From: Desulfosporosinus fructosivorans
Lineage (GTDB): Bacteria; Bacillota; Desulfitobacteriia; Desulfitobacteriales; Desulfitobacteriaceae
Direction of reading: 5' to 3'
Length of the DNA stretch: 64,000 nucleotides
Assembly: GCF_004766045.1 (NCBI RefSeq)
Contig: NZ_SPQQ01000005.1
Coordinates: 186,001 to 250,000 of the forward strand
Part shown: positions 16,594 to 25,786 of the stretch, in pieces
Layout: every line of letters starts with the position of its first letter
How positions within the stretch are numbered: position 1 is the first letter of the stretch
Translations under genes and position numbers: made by a program
Notes under the pieces: model-generated
What the model was told of the DNA's origin: nothing
Database searches by the model: none
Seen by the model: the letters and a program-made list of their open reading frames with translations, nothing else

Positions 16594-16974
16594 GAAAACA
16601 GTCTCCCCTTTCTTCCTTTTTTAGTAATGAAATCAAATGCTTAATCTCACGTAACGGCATATCGTTTCTTGAATCACCTCCTTTAATTGATATCCTAAAG
16701 ACTTACTTTAAACCTGTTCCAGTTATTTCTAACATTACTACTATTTATTATTCTATCATAAAATTATTAAAATATTTGTATATATATGTAACAATACCCT
16801 AAATTTATTTTTCTTACTACATCTTACCTAATTTCAGGAACAAAGTAGGACTATTTTTGTGATTGCAAAGGTTCTATAGCACTACCACGTACTCCACGTG
16901 CCCTGTCACGATGAAAGGGATATATTTGTAAGACCTAATTAGGGATTACTGAACAGAACGCATTTTTTCAGATT

Positions 16975-17390
16975 CTAAGCTAAAATTAGGTTTTCACGAT
17001 TGAAAAACATCGCTTCGAAAAATAGGCACAAAAGATCCCTGAGACGTTTGCTCAGGTTCATAATAATAAACTGTAATCCTATGACCGTCTCGCTAGTTTC
17101 TTTAAGACGCGCCATGATACGGCCCAGACCATCGTTTACCTTCACCAAATTTGCCTTCGACTGCATTTCTTATCCCTGCTTCTTGCTTCTCTAGGCGCCT
17201 TTGCTCTAAACGTTCCTTTTTATCTTCTGGTGGTCTGCCAAGTCTTGGCCCATTAAGCCGAATGCCATGAGCTTTGCAGTACTGCAGATTATCTCTATTT
17301 CTATAAATTTTATCGGCAATCACAGATTCGGGATAATTCCCAGTGCGCTTCATATAGGTTTCCACGGACTCGATCAGGGTTTTTCCCTCA
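16975..17390 (-). pseudogene. Frameshifted C-terminal fragment of an IS5/IS1182-type transposase
   Basis: The frame at 17102-17390 reads YPESVIADKIYRNRDNLQYC and GIRLNGPRLGRPPEDKKERL, the C-terminal DDE region of IS5-group transposases, and continues after a frameshift near 17110 as MARLKETSETVIGLQFIIMN. The upstream half of the gene is missing; it is joined directly to a serine recombinase fragment. No terminal repeats were found. Confidence 0.7.
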
Positions 17391-17732
17391 TTAAACTTCC
17401 CAGCTCAATTTCTCGATCCAAGCGTATCCATTGACGACGCTTATGGCCAAAGCCTCGGTCTCTCTAACATCTGGCCTTTGCAAAACAATCATTTCAATAT
17501 TCGCAGTCATCGTCTTGATAAAGCTCTGCCTGTCTTCACAGATTCCGTTGAACATCCGTACAAAGGCATGCATCAAAACATTCTCATCGACCGCTTTGGC
17601 TCCACAGGCATCCTTGCCGTCCATTACGTAGGTTTTACACTGCCATACAACTTTCTTTGATGCATTCGTGCTGTTCCAGTGCAGCAATTTAGCCTCTGAA
17701 TTATTTTCACAAACCCTTATTGTTAATTTCAA
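17391..17732 (-). pseudogene. C-terminal fragment of a large serine recombinase
   Basis: The sequence contains part of the recombinase zinc-ribbon (VVWQCKTYVMDGKDACGAKA) followed by a helical segment (VLMHAFVRMFNGICEDRQSF). The N-terminal resolvase domain is absent, and the ATG at 17732 is not a natural start. It is broken at its 3' end by the IS5-type fragment. Together they mark old mobile-element damage. Confidence 0.6.
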
Positions 17733-17780
17733 TTATTTTGTGAATTACTCTCCTATTTGTCTAATTCTCCTCAAAAAGGG

Positions 17781-17810
17781 TTTGACTGTGGTTGAGGCTA
17801 AAGTGCTGCC
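17781..17810 (+). repeat. Dispersed repeat, copy 1 (TTTGACTGTGGTTGAGGCTA type)
   Basis: The 30-base block recurs in slightly diverged form at 41561-41587 and 58385-58414. Here it is preceded by an extended part (GTGAATTACTCTCC, then GTCTAATTCTCCTC at 17738-17771) that also occurs near 48972-49007. It probably is the end of a decayed mobile element. Confidence 0.5.
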
Positions 17811-17818
17811 TATAAACG

Positions 17819-17860
17819 GCTTGTCCCAAATACGAAAACGTTGTCGTATTTGGGACAAGC
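17819..17860. repeat. REP-like palindrome, copy 1
   Basis: An inverted repeat with arms CTTGTCCCAAATACG and its complement. It is one of four related palindromes in this window (also 28319, 30066 and 34065), all with the TGTCC(C)AA...TTGGGACA pattern around an intergenic site. It may also act as a transcription terminator for neighbouring fragments. Confidence 0.6.
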
Positions 17861-18175
17861 TTGGGTTGTATAAAATCAAAAAAAGCGGTCCGCAAATAAT
17901 AACCTTCGGACAAGCAAAATCATAGACTATACGGACAAGCCGAAATTCAACAGAGTAGGCATTCTTTTTCAACATAATCATGAGCAGCTCCAGATTTGTT
18001 TGGGGCTTCTTTTTGTTGGTCCCAATTATTAATTATGAAAAAATTACCAAACAGTCTGATGTAACTTTCCGCTCCCCAGTTTAATACTGTATTTCAGACC
18101 CTCAGCTATCCACAAAAAAGGAATTAGTCAAAAGTTGCCTTTGTCTAACAATCCTTGAAAGGAGAGTTATGTAAA

Positions 18176-18415
18176 ATGAAAATGTTATCTGTGCCCTTAT
18201 CCACACTAAAGCCAGGTGAAAAATCTAACGTTGTACACTTGGACGTAATAGGCTTACTCCGTCGACGAATCCTTGACCTTGGCATTGTCCCAGGCACCGT
18301 TCTTACTTGTATTGGGAATGCCCCGGCCGGAGACCCAATCGCTTATTTAGTCCGCGGTACCGTAATTGCCTTGCGCAGTGAAGACGCTAGCCTGATAGCC
18401 GTGGAACAAGTATAG
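18176..18415 (+). CDS. feoA: Ferrous iron transport protein FeoA
   Basis: FeoA is a small SH3-fold cytosolic protein that supports FeoB. The 79-residue product has the family pattern: PLSTLKPGEKSNVVHL, then RRRILDLGIVPGTVLTCIGN and GDPIAYLVRGTVIALRSEDA. I start it at 18176, because AAGGAGAG lies just upstream; an in-frame ATG at 18155 overlaps that site. It is followed after 47 bases by the feoB GTPase gene, forming a feoA-feoB operon. No convincing Fur box was found upstream. Confidence 0.9.
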   Translation: MKMLSVPLSTLKPGEKSNVVHLDVIGLLRRRILDLGIVPGTVLTCIGNAPAGDPIAYLVRGTVIALRSEDASLIAVEQV

Positions 18416-18462
18416 AGAGGACCTTACCAGCTTGATTATAAAAATTTCTTAGGGGTGAAAAC

Positions 18463-19266
18463 ATGAAATTGAAACTTGGAGACCATTCTAACGCGCTGAA
18501 TGATCATAGTCGCGTTATGAGAGAACAGTTTGGAATTAGAACAACCGGCGAACAATACGTGATAGCACTCGCCGGAAATCCAAACGTCGGAAAAAGTACT
18601 GTGTTTAATGCGCTGACCGGTTTACATCAACATACGGGCAACTGGCCAGGAAAAACAGTGGATAATGCGCAAGGAAATTACTCCTATCGGAATAAATCTT
18701 TTTTACTGATTGATTTGCCTGGTACTTACTCCTTACTAGCCCACAGCGTTGAAGAAGAAATTGCCAGAAACTTTATCTGCTTCGGTCAACCCGATGCAAC
18801 CATTGTCGTAATTGATGCGACTTCTCTTGAACGCAATCTTAATTTAGCCCTCCAAGTGATGGAGATTTCCTCAAAGGTAATTATTTGTGTAAATTTGATC
18901 GATGAAGCAAGGAAAAAGAAACTTAGCATCAACTTCGGCGAACTAGAAAAAGAACTGGGTGTACCTATTGTTCCCACGGCAGCAAGGAATGGAGAAGGGC
19001 TATCAGACCTACAAAAGGCGGTTTACTCAATGGTCGTTGAGAAGAAAAAGACCTGGCCGAAACAGATTCCCTATTCTGAAGAGGTTGAACAGGCAATTAG
19101 TGCACTTCTACCAAAGGTTGAAGCGCTAAGCTTGGCGAGCATAGTAAATCCAAAATGGTTGGCTCTTCGTCTTTTAGATAGTGACGTTTCATTTATCGAG
19201 ACCATCAGCCGTTATGCAGCAACACAACCTCAAAGAACAGTGGCCTCACAACGGCAAGGGGGTTAA
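18463..19266 (+). CDS. feoB: FeoB N-terminal part: GTPase and regulatory domain
   Basis: This 267-residue product is the soluble half of FeoB. It carries G1 (GNPNVGKST), the switch region around GNWPGKTVDNAQG, G3 (DLPGTYSL), G4 in the form VNLIDEA (normally N-x-x-D) and a GDI-like helical domain ending in KWLALRLLDSDVSF. It stops with TAA at 19264-19266, before the membrane domain. The membrane part begins 8 bases later in another frame. Either feoB is natively split here or a frameshift broke it; the good start signals of the second gene are equivocal. The stop is not UAG, so pyrrolysine does not explain it. Confidence 0.9.
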   Translation: MKLKLGDHSNALNDHSRVMREQFGIRTTGEQYVIALAGNPNVGKSTVFNALTGLHQHTGNWPGKTVDNAQGNYSYRNKSFLLIDLPGTYSLLAHSVEEEIARNFICFGQPDATIVVIDATSLERNLNLALQVMEISSKVIICVNLIDEARKKKLSINFGELEKELGVPIVPTAARNGEGLSDLQKAVYSMVVEKKKTWPKQIPYSEEVEQAISALLPKVEALSLASIVNPKWLALRLLDSDVSFIETISRYAATQPQRTVASQRQGG

Positions 19267-19274
19267 TTCACACT

Positions 19275-20675
19275 ATGAGCATCCTCAATCCGCTGGATCC
19301 ACTTCTGAAGATTTACTCAGATACTGAATCGGTCCGTTCGTCTTCAGGAACGCCCATCGCAGACCGTGTTGTTACAGATATCTTCGCTTACACTGAAAAG
19401 CTCACCCAACGGGTAGTATTACGGGAAGACTGTCTACAGAATAGTTGGCAGGATAAAATCGATAAAATTGTTATCTCTCGTGTGTTTGGGTATCCACTTA
19501 TGTTACTCTTGTTAGGCGCGGTGTTTTGGCTTACCATCGCTGGAGCGAACGTACCCTCGGCAATGATTGCATCAGTTCTCTTTGCCTTTCAAGATGTTCT
19601 TACCCATTGGTTTCAGCTGGTTCAGGCCCCTGCCTGGCTGCATGGCGTGTTGGTCTTAGGTATGTACCGTACCTTGGCCTGGGTTACCGCTGTGATGCTT
19701 CCCCCAATGGCCATCTTTTTCCCTTTGTTTACTCTCATGGAAGACCTGGGTTATCTTCCACGCGTAGCCTTTAACCTTGATAATATGTTTAAGAAAGCAA
19801 ATGCTTGCGGGAAACAATGCCTGACTATGTGCATGGGTTTTGGCTGTAACGCTGCTGGGGTCGTGGCTGCACGGATTATTGATTCTCCTAGAGAACGTTT
19901 GATTGCCATCCTGACCAATAACTTTGTTCCCTGCAATGGACGTTTTCCCACACTCATCGCCATCGCTTCGATCTTCATGGCCAGCACACTTTTCTTGTCG
20001 CAATCACTACTAGCGGCTGGCATGATAACGCTCTTAGTCCTGCTTGGAGTAGCGTTTACCTTCGTAGTATCGTGGGCCTTGTCCAAAACGATTCTCAAAG
20101 GAGAACCCTCATCGTTGGTGTTGGAGCTGCCTCCATATCGCTTACCCAAGGTCGGTGCCGTTTTCTATCGTTCCCTGATTGACCGCACAATCTTTGTGTT
20201 GCGCCGGGCGCTTGTAGTAGCCGCCCCCGCAGGAGCACTCACGTGGATTCTGGCAAATGTCTACATCGGCGACGTCAGTGTCATTGCCTCTATCGCCGGG
20301 GTTCTTGATCCTATAGCCAAGGCCATTGGTCTGGATGGTTTTATCCTTATGGCCTTTATCTTAGGCCTACCTGCCAATGAAATCGTAGTACCCATCCTAC
20401 TCATGTCCTATCTTGCCACAGGGCAATTGACTGAGTTTGATAGCTTATTCGAATTGAAAAAAGTTCTGCTTGCTAACGGATGGACTTGGCTAACCGCCTT
20501 CAACACGATGCTCTTTGCTCTACTCCACTGGCCTTGTGCGACAACCTTACTCAGCATGTACAAAGAAACAGGAAGTAAAAAGTGGACCTTTATGGGTTTC
20601 ATGATCCCTACTGTGATCGCGTTCTCAGTATGTTTCATCATAGCTCAGGTAGCATACCTTTTAGGCTTAGTGTAG
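19275..20675 (+). CDS. feoB: FeoB C-terminal part: ferrous iron permease domain
   Basis: A 466-residue integral membrane protein with two Gate (nucleoside-recognition) domains. The conserved cysteine-bearing segments are present: QCLTMCMGFGCNAAGV and NNFVPCNGRFPTLIA in the first half, LPANEIVVPILLM and LLHWPCATTLLSMY in the second. The cytosolic stretch before the first helix (SSGTPIADRVVTDIFAYTEK) corresponds to the linker of full-length FeoB. The gene begins 8 bases after the GTPase half, with no strong ribosome binding site, suggesting translational coupling. A strong hairpin follows at 20717. Confidence 0.92.
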   Translation: MSILNPLDPLLKIYSDTESVRSSSGTPIADRVVTDIFAYTEKLTQRVVLREDCLQNSWQDKIDKIVISRVFGYPLMLLLLGAVFWLTIAGANVPSAMIASVLFAFQDVLTHWFQLVQAPAWLHGVLVLGMYRTLAWVTAVMLPPMAIFFPLFTLMEDLGYLPRVAFNLDNMFKKANACGKQCLTMCMGFGCNAAGVVAARIIDSPRERLIAILTNNFVPCNGRFPTLIAIASIFMASTLFLSQSLLAAGMITLLVLLGVAFTFVVSWALSKTILKGEPSSLVLELPPYRLPKVGAVFYRSLIDRTIFVLRRALVVAAPAGALTWILANVYIGDVSVIASIAGVLDPIAKAIGLDGFILMAFILGLPANEIVVPILLMSYLATGQLTEFDSLFELKKVLLANGWTWLTAFNTMLFALLHWPCATTLLSMYKETGSKKWTFMGFMIPTVIAFSVCFIIAQVAYLLGLV

Positions 20676-20716
20676 TTTAAATGGCAATGTTATTGGTGGA
20701 TATGTATGAGAGTTAG

Positions 20717-20777
20717 TATTTAAGCAATTAAGCTAGTATTTCCTACTTCAGGAAAAACTAGCTTAATTGCTTAAATA
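20717..20777. terminator. Terminator between feoB and the DtxR-family gene
   Basis: A 21-base inverted repeat (TATTTAAGCAATTAAGCTAG and complement) with a 19-base loop that holds a second small stem (TTTCCTACTTCAGGAAA). It separates the convergent feo operon and the repressor gene and can serve both directions. Confidence 0.75.
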
Positions 20778-20829
20778 ACGTTGGTTACGAAAATTAGTTA
20801 TTAACTCCTGGATTAAAAAACATTTCTAA

Positions 20830-21252
20830 CTATTCTTCTGAATTCATGAAATCGTTAAAGGCTTGTTGCCAAAAGGGATTGTCTTTCATGAACTCTACCA
20901 GAGTTTTGATGGCATCGATCGTTGCTGTTGAAAGGTAATGTTCCATAGCTTCGGCCTCGGCAGCAAAGTTACATTTGCTACATATTAGAGCAAGAAACTC
21001 CTGCAGCAATTGGTTCCTCGTTACTAAATAGTACCCAAATTCTTTGCCTTGATCGGTAAGCTTAATCTCACCATATCGTTCGTACTTTATGTAACTCTCG
21101 TCTCTCAATTTATAGAGGGCTTTAGTGACTGATGGCAAAGCAACTTGAAGCCTTTTACTGATGTCCGTCACCCGAACCGTATCCAGCGATAACGAAAACC
21201 GGTATATCTCCTCTAAATAGTCCTCCAAGCTGGGTGTTAGCATGTACGACAC
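20830..21252 (-). CDS. DtxR/MntR-family metal-dependent repressor
   Basis: The 140-residue protein has the winged helix of this family: PSLEDYLEEIYRFSLSLDTV, then VTDISKRLQVALPSVTKALY as helix-turn-helix, and a dimerisation and metal-binding region with the pattern EAEAMEHYLS, where the E-x-x-x-H residues are typical metal ligands. It is convergent with feoB and so likely senses iron or manganese and controls feoAB or related genes. The exact metal cannot be told from sequence. Confidence 0.85.
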   Translation of the reverse strand: MSYMLTPSLEDYLEEIYRFSLSLDTVRVTDISKRLQVALPSVTKALYKLRDESYIKYERYGEIKLTDQGKEFGYYLVTRNQLLQEFLALICSKCNFAAEAEAMEHYLSTATIDAIKTLVEFMKDNPFWQQAFNDFMNSEE

Positions 21253-21271
21253 TTCCTTTGCTTCACCTTAG

Positions 21272-21700
21272 TTACCATCCTATGCCCATTTGAGCTAAGA
21301 ATTCCATAACAGACAGCTTATTGAACCATACCTTGAAACAGAGCATTTTGGACAGTACAATTTGTGATCTGGATACGGGCTTGGCAAGCAAATCCTTAAT
21401 CGTTTTATCTGTATACTCTCGACCAAATACCCATGCAGCGATAAATGTGTATCCGATAAGTCCCAGTGCGGCAAGACCACTAAGCAATTCTGTTAAATAC
21501 ATTTGCCAATTGATATCACCCGTGTTACTGGACAAAATAGTTCCAACTCCCATCATGATTGGCCCAAATGCAAAAACAAGAAACACCAGCCAAAATACAT
21601 TAGCACGGATAATCTTACGAATTTCACAATATAGAACAGAAAAAGCCGAGAAAATTTCACCAGTGCCATCATACCCGCTGAAAGGAAGAAGGTCTATCAT
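21272..21700 (-). pseudogene. Truncated ABC-2 type transporter permease
   Basis: The 142-codon frame has two or three hydrophobic segments and the permease signature AAWVFGREYTDKTIKDLLAK PVSRSQIVLSK (split here for length) typical of ABC-2 permeases. Normal members have about 250 residues and six membrane helices; this one ends shortly after the signature and is therefore truncated at its C-terminus. No ATPase partner is nearby. Likely a remnant. Confidence 0.6.
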
Positions 21701-21760
21701 TCTCTACTAAAAGAAGATAGCCTTCTTTGTTAACACTTGCCAAGAATCTTTTACAAATGA

Positions 21761-21940
21761 TTAGATAAAGAGAGCCGCAAGTAGTAGTGTACTTACCCCA
21801 ACTTCACCGGTTCCTGCATATCCTGCATATCCTCCATATCGCCCCAACTGAGAATGTCCAAATAGTCTTGTATTTACTGGGCGACCAAGACCACCATAAC
21901 CACCTAGTCCGTTCCAACCAACAACACGCCCTCTAAACAT
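21761..21940 (-). CDS. Small glycine-rich protein with hydrophobic tail (YjcZ-like)
   Basis: A 59-residue protein whose ATG at 21940 follows AAGGGGGAG at the right distance. The first part is rich in Gly, Tyr and Arg (NGLGGYGGLGRP, LGRYGGYAGYAG) and the end is hydrophobic (VSTLLLAALFI). Small Gly/Tyr-rich proteins with a hydrophobic end are common among sporulation or coat-associated peptides of Firmicutes; that role is inference. A longer in-frame ATG at 22036 lacks a ribosome binding site. Confidence 0.55.
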   Translation of the reverse strand: MFRGRVVGWNGLGGYGGLGRPVNTRLFGHSQLGRYGGYAGYAGTGEVGVSTLLLAALFI

Positions 21941-22332
21941 ACAGTTACTCCCCCCTTGCCATAATACTTTTCTCTCAGCAAATATCATTTGTGTCACATC
22001 ACAAACCTGTTCGTAATCGTCCAACCAGCTATACAAGCCTACATTACTATATGTTTATTACAAATATTTTGAGACAAAAAAGTAGATCTTTTCAAATTAG
22101 GAGTTCGTACAACCAAACAGTTATCCGACTACTCCGATAAAGGTTCAATACTTGCCGGGATAAGCATTCTTCAATCTAAAATCGGATAAAAACTCTTGAA
22201 CTTGCTCCTCAAAAAAATGAGTAATGTGGTTCTTATGTAGCGAAACTATATAGCCACGAATACCTTGTTGTATCCATCTATTTCCATTAGTTAAAGAAGA
22301 GCTAATCTAAGGCAAAAAAAGGAGAAACGAAT
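21941..22332. other. Intergenic region without visible gene
   Basis: I see no gene. AT-rich sequence separates the divergent glycine-rich genes and probably holds the promoters of both; the AAAAAAAGGAG just before 22333 is the ribosome binding site of the next gene. Confidence 0.5.
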
Positions 22333-22848
22333 ATGTTTGGAAATCAACAAGCCATGCCACAACAGAATCAGAGCTTTCGACCACCGATTGCTCTCGGACA
22401 ATTCGGTGGGGGTAATTATTCTCCGATGTTTGGCCGGGGACTTCAGAGATTTCTGCCCATGATGGGAGGGCAAGGAGGTTTGCCGATGCCGCCGGGACTT
22501 GGCCGAATTCTGAATGGTCTCGGAGGAGGTCTGGGTAGAAGTATACCCTGGGCTAACGGAATACCAGGAGGAAATCCAGGTTGGGGGGCTGGGCCACAAA
22601 GTGCGGGTGGTCAGGGCTACGTTGCTCCAGACTATCCACCTCAAGGCTTCGGTCAGCAACAGCTACAGCATCCTATGCCACCAGCTCAAGGTTACCCGCC
22701 CCAAGGCTATCCTCTCCAAGGGTACGCACCTCAGGGAAATAACCAAGGGTATGGGGGACAAATGCCCGTCCAGCCTGCCTGGGAACAACCTAAAAAAGGT
22801 GGAATCAAAGGTTTTATCAGTAATCTTATGACTAAACGGAAGAGATAG
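22333..22848 (+). CDS. VrrA/YqfQ-like Pro/Gly/Gln-rich protein
   Basis: A 171-residue low-complexity protein. The N-terminal half is rich in Gly and Pro with MFGRGLQRFLPMMGG and ILNGLGGGLGR; residues about 100-150 contain irregular repeats of the form GYPPQGYPLQGYAPQG; the C-terminus is basic (GGIKGFISNLMTKRKR). This layout matches YqfQ/VrrA-like proteins associated with sporulation. A clear AAAAGGAG site precedes the ATG. Its glycine-rich neighbour on the other strand may share the sporulation context. Confidence 0.6.
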   Translation: MFGNQQAMPQQNQSFRPPIALGQFGGGNYSPMFGRGLQRFLPMMGGQGGLPMPPGLGRILNGLGGGLGRSIPWANGIPGGNPGWGAGPQSAGGQGYVAPDYPPQGFGQQQLQHPMPPAQGYPPQGYPLQGYAPQGNNQGYGGQMPVQPAWEQPKKGGIKGFISNLMTKRKR

Positions 22849-22905
22849 CCTCTAAGTAGTTTTTATCTTAAACTCTAGTAAACCTGAGAGGAATGCATTC
22901 AGGAA

Positions 22906-23736
22906 ATGGGAGAAACCAAGAAAGTAGAAAATATGACCTATTTTGAGTTACTGGCTTGGCTAGGTATCGGTAGTTCCCACCCTGGGGGATTCTTTACCAC
23001 TAAGCAAACGTTAGACACTATACAAATAAAGTCCGAGGACTATGTCCTTGACGCTGGATGTGGTAGCGGCCTGACCACTTGTTATCTAGCTAAAACAACC
23101 GGATCTAGAATCATAGGTGTCGATATCAATCCCTTGATGATTGATAAAGCATTCCAAAGGGCAGAGAAAGAAAGAGTATCCCATTTGGTCGATTTTAAAG
23201 TAGCCGATGTTTATTCCCTGCCCTTTGCAGAAAACTTTTTTGATTGGGTCATCACTGAATCTGTTACAGTATTTTTAGATAAGGTGAACGTATTTCGGGA
23301 ATTCTACCGAGTCCTTAAACCCAAGGGCCAAGTCGCTGACCTTGAAATGACTTTGCTTAAAGAATTACCCACTAATCTCCAGAAACAATTGAAGGAGTAC
23401 TACGGTTCGGGCACCGACCCTGTGTCCATTGAGGAATGGTGTAATTCTTTATCTCGGGCGGGATTTGAAGGTGTAGAGATCAAAAATCCACAACTTCTGA
23501 AAACTGACAATCTGGTAGCAAGCGAACTCAAAAGAGATTGGCTGCTCTACAAAGACCTCGACGATAAAATAAAGAAACAGCCCGGCTTACTACCCAGATT
23601 GCAGAGAAGTGCTGACTTCATTAAGAAGAACCAAAGCTATGTTGGATTTGGACTTCTCTATGGGCGGAAACCCGTAGCCACTCCCACTAAATTTGTGCTG
23701 AAGGAATGGTTACGGAAAAAAACATTCCGCAAATAG
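22906..23736 (+). CDS. Class I SAM-dependent methyltransferase
   Basis: The 276-residue protein has SAM-binding motif I VLDAGCGSGLTTCYLA, an acidic motif II IIGVDINPLMID, and motif III-like FADNFFDWVITES (as FAENFFDWVI). The N-terminal TYFELLAWLGIGSSHPGG recalls methyltransferases acting on small metabolites such as UbiE/arsenite types, but no CxxC arsenic motif is seen. The gene starts 57 bases after the VrrA-like gene, and the substrate is unknown. Confidence 0.75.
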   Translation: MGETKKVENMTYFELLAWLGIGSSHPGGFFTTKQTLDTIQIKSEDYVLDAGCGSGLTTCYLAKTTGSRIIGVDINPLMIDKAFQRAEKERVSHLVDFKVADVYSLPFAENFFDWVITESVTVFLDKVNVFREFYRVLKPKGQVADLEMTLLKELPTNLQKQLKEYYGSGTDPVSIEEWCNSLSRAGFEGVEIKNPQLLKTDNLVASELKRDWLLYKDLDDKIKKQPGLLPRLQRSADFIKKNQSYVGFGLLYGRKPVATPTKFVLKEWLRKKTFRK

Positions 23737-23822
23737 GGTATATTTTCTCCGCCCTAGTTGCTTCCATTTACACCAAAAATGTCCCCTGACCCGCTTATTT
23801 TCAACCAAATAGGAGGAGTGCT

Positions 23823-24314
23823 ATGAAAATTACGAGCAAGTTTTATATAACCGTTCCACTGGCAGAAATCTGGGAGATTATTTTCAATCCTTACAATATT
23901 GGCAAAACAATTCCCGGTTGCGAATCCGTCGAGTTAATAGATGATAACACTTATTTAAGCCTGGTAACTATAAAGGTTGCTAACATTAAGGCTCGCTACA
24001 AGCTAATAAGCAAAATTGTGGAACAGTATTCGCCCTTTCGCATTGTCACTTATACAACATGGGAGGGCATTGGTATTACTAGCAAAGTTAGTCAGTCCAC
24101 TACCCTTCAACTATATGCCTCCAATTATGACTCTACGGAAGTTGCCATTGATTCAGAATTAAATCTAACAGGAACCATAGCTAATCTTACTGCCAGGATT
24201 ATGCGGGCTAAAATAGAAAGCATAGCCGAAGAATGGAGTCAAAGGTTGAAGGCGTTAATCGAGGAACATTGTCAACCCATAGAAAACGTTAGTGTCTACC
24301 TTGCATCCCTATGA
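23823..24314 (+). CDS. CoxG-like SRPBCC-fold protein
   Basis: A 163-residue single-domain protein beginning after AGGAGGAG. It opens with SKFYITVPLAEIWEIIFNPY, then IGKTIPGCESVEL, the signature of the carbon monoxide dehydrogenase subunit G (CoxG) family, a lipid/steroid-binding-type fold. CoxG homologues anchor or assist molybdenum hydroxylases, but no such enzyme is encoded nearby, so the partner is unknown. Confidence 0.75.
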   Translation: MKITSKFYITVPLAEIWEIIFNPYNIGKTIPGCESVELIDDNTYLSLVTIKVANIKARYKLISKIVEQYSPFRIVTYTTWEGIGITSKVSQSTTLQLYASNYDSTEVAIDSELNLTGTIANLTARIMRAKIESIAEEWSQRLKALIEEHCQPIENVSVYLASL

Positions 24315-24561
24315 GGACAACCATAGCTTCCTCTAGGATTTCTATCAATCACTTTTATGTATATCAGCATGGGACTGTTGGTCTGATACACCAGTAGTCC
24401 CTATATAGCATAATTGGCATGCATATTACCATTAATTACATTTCACAGTCTCAAGGGTCCCCGTACATTCCGAGGAACATATCCCCTAAATATTTCCTGA
24501 AACATGTTCCTTGGACAACAATTTACCTATATAAAAGAACAGTAGGCACATGAGGGCTCGT

Positions 24562-24598
24562 GCAATTGGATTAACCGGAAACCGGTTTATCCAATTGC
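24562..24598. repeat. 17-base inverted repeat after the CoxG-like gene
   Basis: GCAATTGGATTAACCGG pairs with CCGGTTTATCCAATTGC across three bases, with one G-T mismatch. No T-run follows, so it is either a weak terminator or a repeat element. The surrounding 24315-25013 holds no supported gene. A 92-codon minus-strand frame at 24655-24933 ends in RMQKFLAEMGITSSDQLFKL and may be a fragment of an unknown gene. Confidence 0.4.
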
Positions 24599-25013
24599 CA
24601 AATACATTCTTCTATAAGTGAGGTTCCATGTTCTGCTTTAGTTGATCAAATTAACTATCGAGATCTTCTAAAGCAGATTCTAGGAGCAAATTTCATTAAT
24701 TTAAAGAGTTGATCAGAAGAAGTGATTCCCATTTCAGCTAAGAATTTTTGCATTCTCATTGGCATTGGGCGAGACTGGTTCAAAAATCCCTCCCCAATAG
24801 ATACGTAAATAAACAATCCCTTTTCTAGACATTTTTTTTTGCCCTCAATGCTAAAGCCTTCAAAAACTCGCCAGGAGTTCGAAGTCCACCGGCTACAAGT
24901 ACTGTAAATTCTTGCCTCGCTGTTTTGAAGCATAAAAAAAGGGATTGAAGTAACCCAAGCAATTTCTGTTTGCTGAGGTCATCCTTTAAAGAAATATAAC
25001 CATCTGATAGCTT

Positions 25014-25409
25014 CTACCCAAGTATAGATTTTAACCCAGGTTCTTCTGCTTTCTGTTGAGAAACAATGGCAATAATAATTATCCCAATCAGTAATATCCA
25101 GCTTCCGATAGTAACAAGCAGTTGAGGCCTGATTTCTTCTTCGTTGGACTTAAATATTTGTTTATATATCAGATCCCTAAATCGGAACGCATTGTTAAAT
25201 GCTAATATTGCAATGCCAGCACCCCGTACCCAAGCAGATATTGCTGTTATTTTAGTTGGATCAATACTATCCGCTTTCATTCCCAATCTCTTAAATATTT
25301 CAACTCTCTCTGATTGTAAACAGGAGATAACAAGAAGAATATATCCAATTGTCGCAGTAACACTGCCGACTTCAGCAATTTTTATATAAACCAGTTCATC
25401 TGTTGTCAT
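25014..25409 (-). CDS. Membrane protein of unknown function
   Basis: A 131-residue protein with three predicted membrane helices (VTATIGYILLVISCLQ, WVRGAGIAILAFNNAF and LLVTIGSWILLIGIIIIAIV). Charged loops lie between them (RVEIFKRLGMKADSIDPTKI). No family recognised. It is the only gene in its stretch, so context says nothing. Confidence 0.5.
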   Translation of the reverse strand: MTTDELVYIKIAEVGSVTATIGYILLVISCLQSERVEIFKRLGMKADSIDPTKITAISAWVRGAGIAILAFNNAFRFRDLIYKQIFKSNEEEIRPQLLVTIGSWILLIGIIIIAIVSQQKAEEPGLKSILG

Positions 25410-25600
25410 TATTTGGACCCACCAATCTTTATATTCTACTACGCTATTGTATGTACCGAATTTTATCTGGTCACTATCACTTTGGTTTGCTTTTTGTCTT
25501 CAAATATTAATCAGGTACTCCCTTAGTAGAGGCAATGGGATTTATTAGTAAGATTGGGTATAGAGTTCACACCCCTTCAAGAAGGACAGGGAAAAGCCCC

Positions 25601-25786
25601 CTAGACAGGGTTTATATTTAAGCGACCAGCTGCCTGTTCATCTGCTAGCATTGAAATCACTGTACCATAACCCGTAAGAATAGCTGGTCTGAACTTATTA
25701 AATTCTGATACTAATTCATATATTGGGGTGTGTACAAAGGATTCAGATCCATATTGAGCCATCCATTTAGGGTACAAACTTATCAA
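25601..25786 (-). pseudogene. Fragment of a phenylacetate-CoA ligase-like adenylating enzyme
   Basis: The 61 residues include VSEFNKFRPAILTGYGTVIS MLADEQAAGRLNI (split for length), which closely matches an internal segment of PaaK/coenzyme F390 synthetase-like proteins. Both the N-terminal and the adenylation C-terminal parts are missing. It overlaps the neighbouring gene by four bases, so the junction is likely a deletion point. Confidence 0.6.

Noticed and set aside
18050..18175. Fur box upstream of feoA
   Set aside because: No convincing 19-base palindrome with GATAAT elements was found.
20408..20641. Minus-strand frames inside feoB and in other large genes
   Set aside because: They are shadows of real genes in the opposite direction, with no signals of their own.
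18463..20675. Possible pyrrolysine readthrough joining the two feoB parts
   Set aside because: The stop is TAA, and the halves are in different frames.
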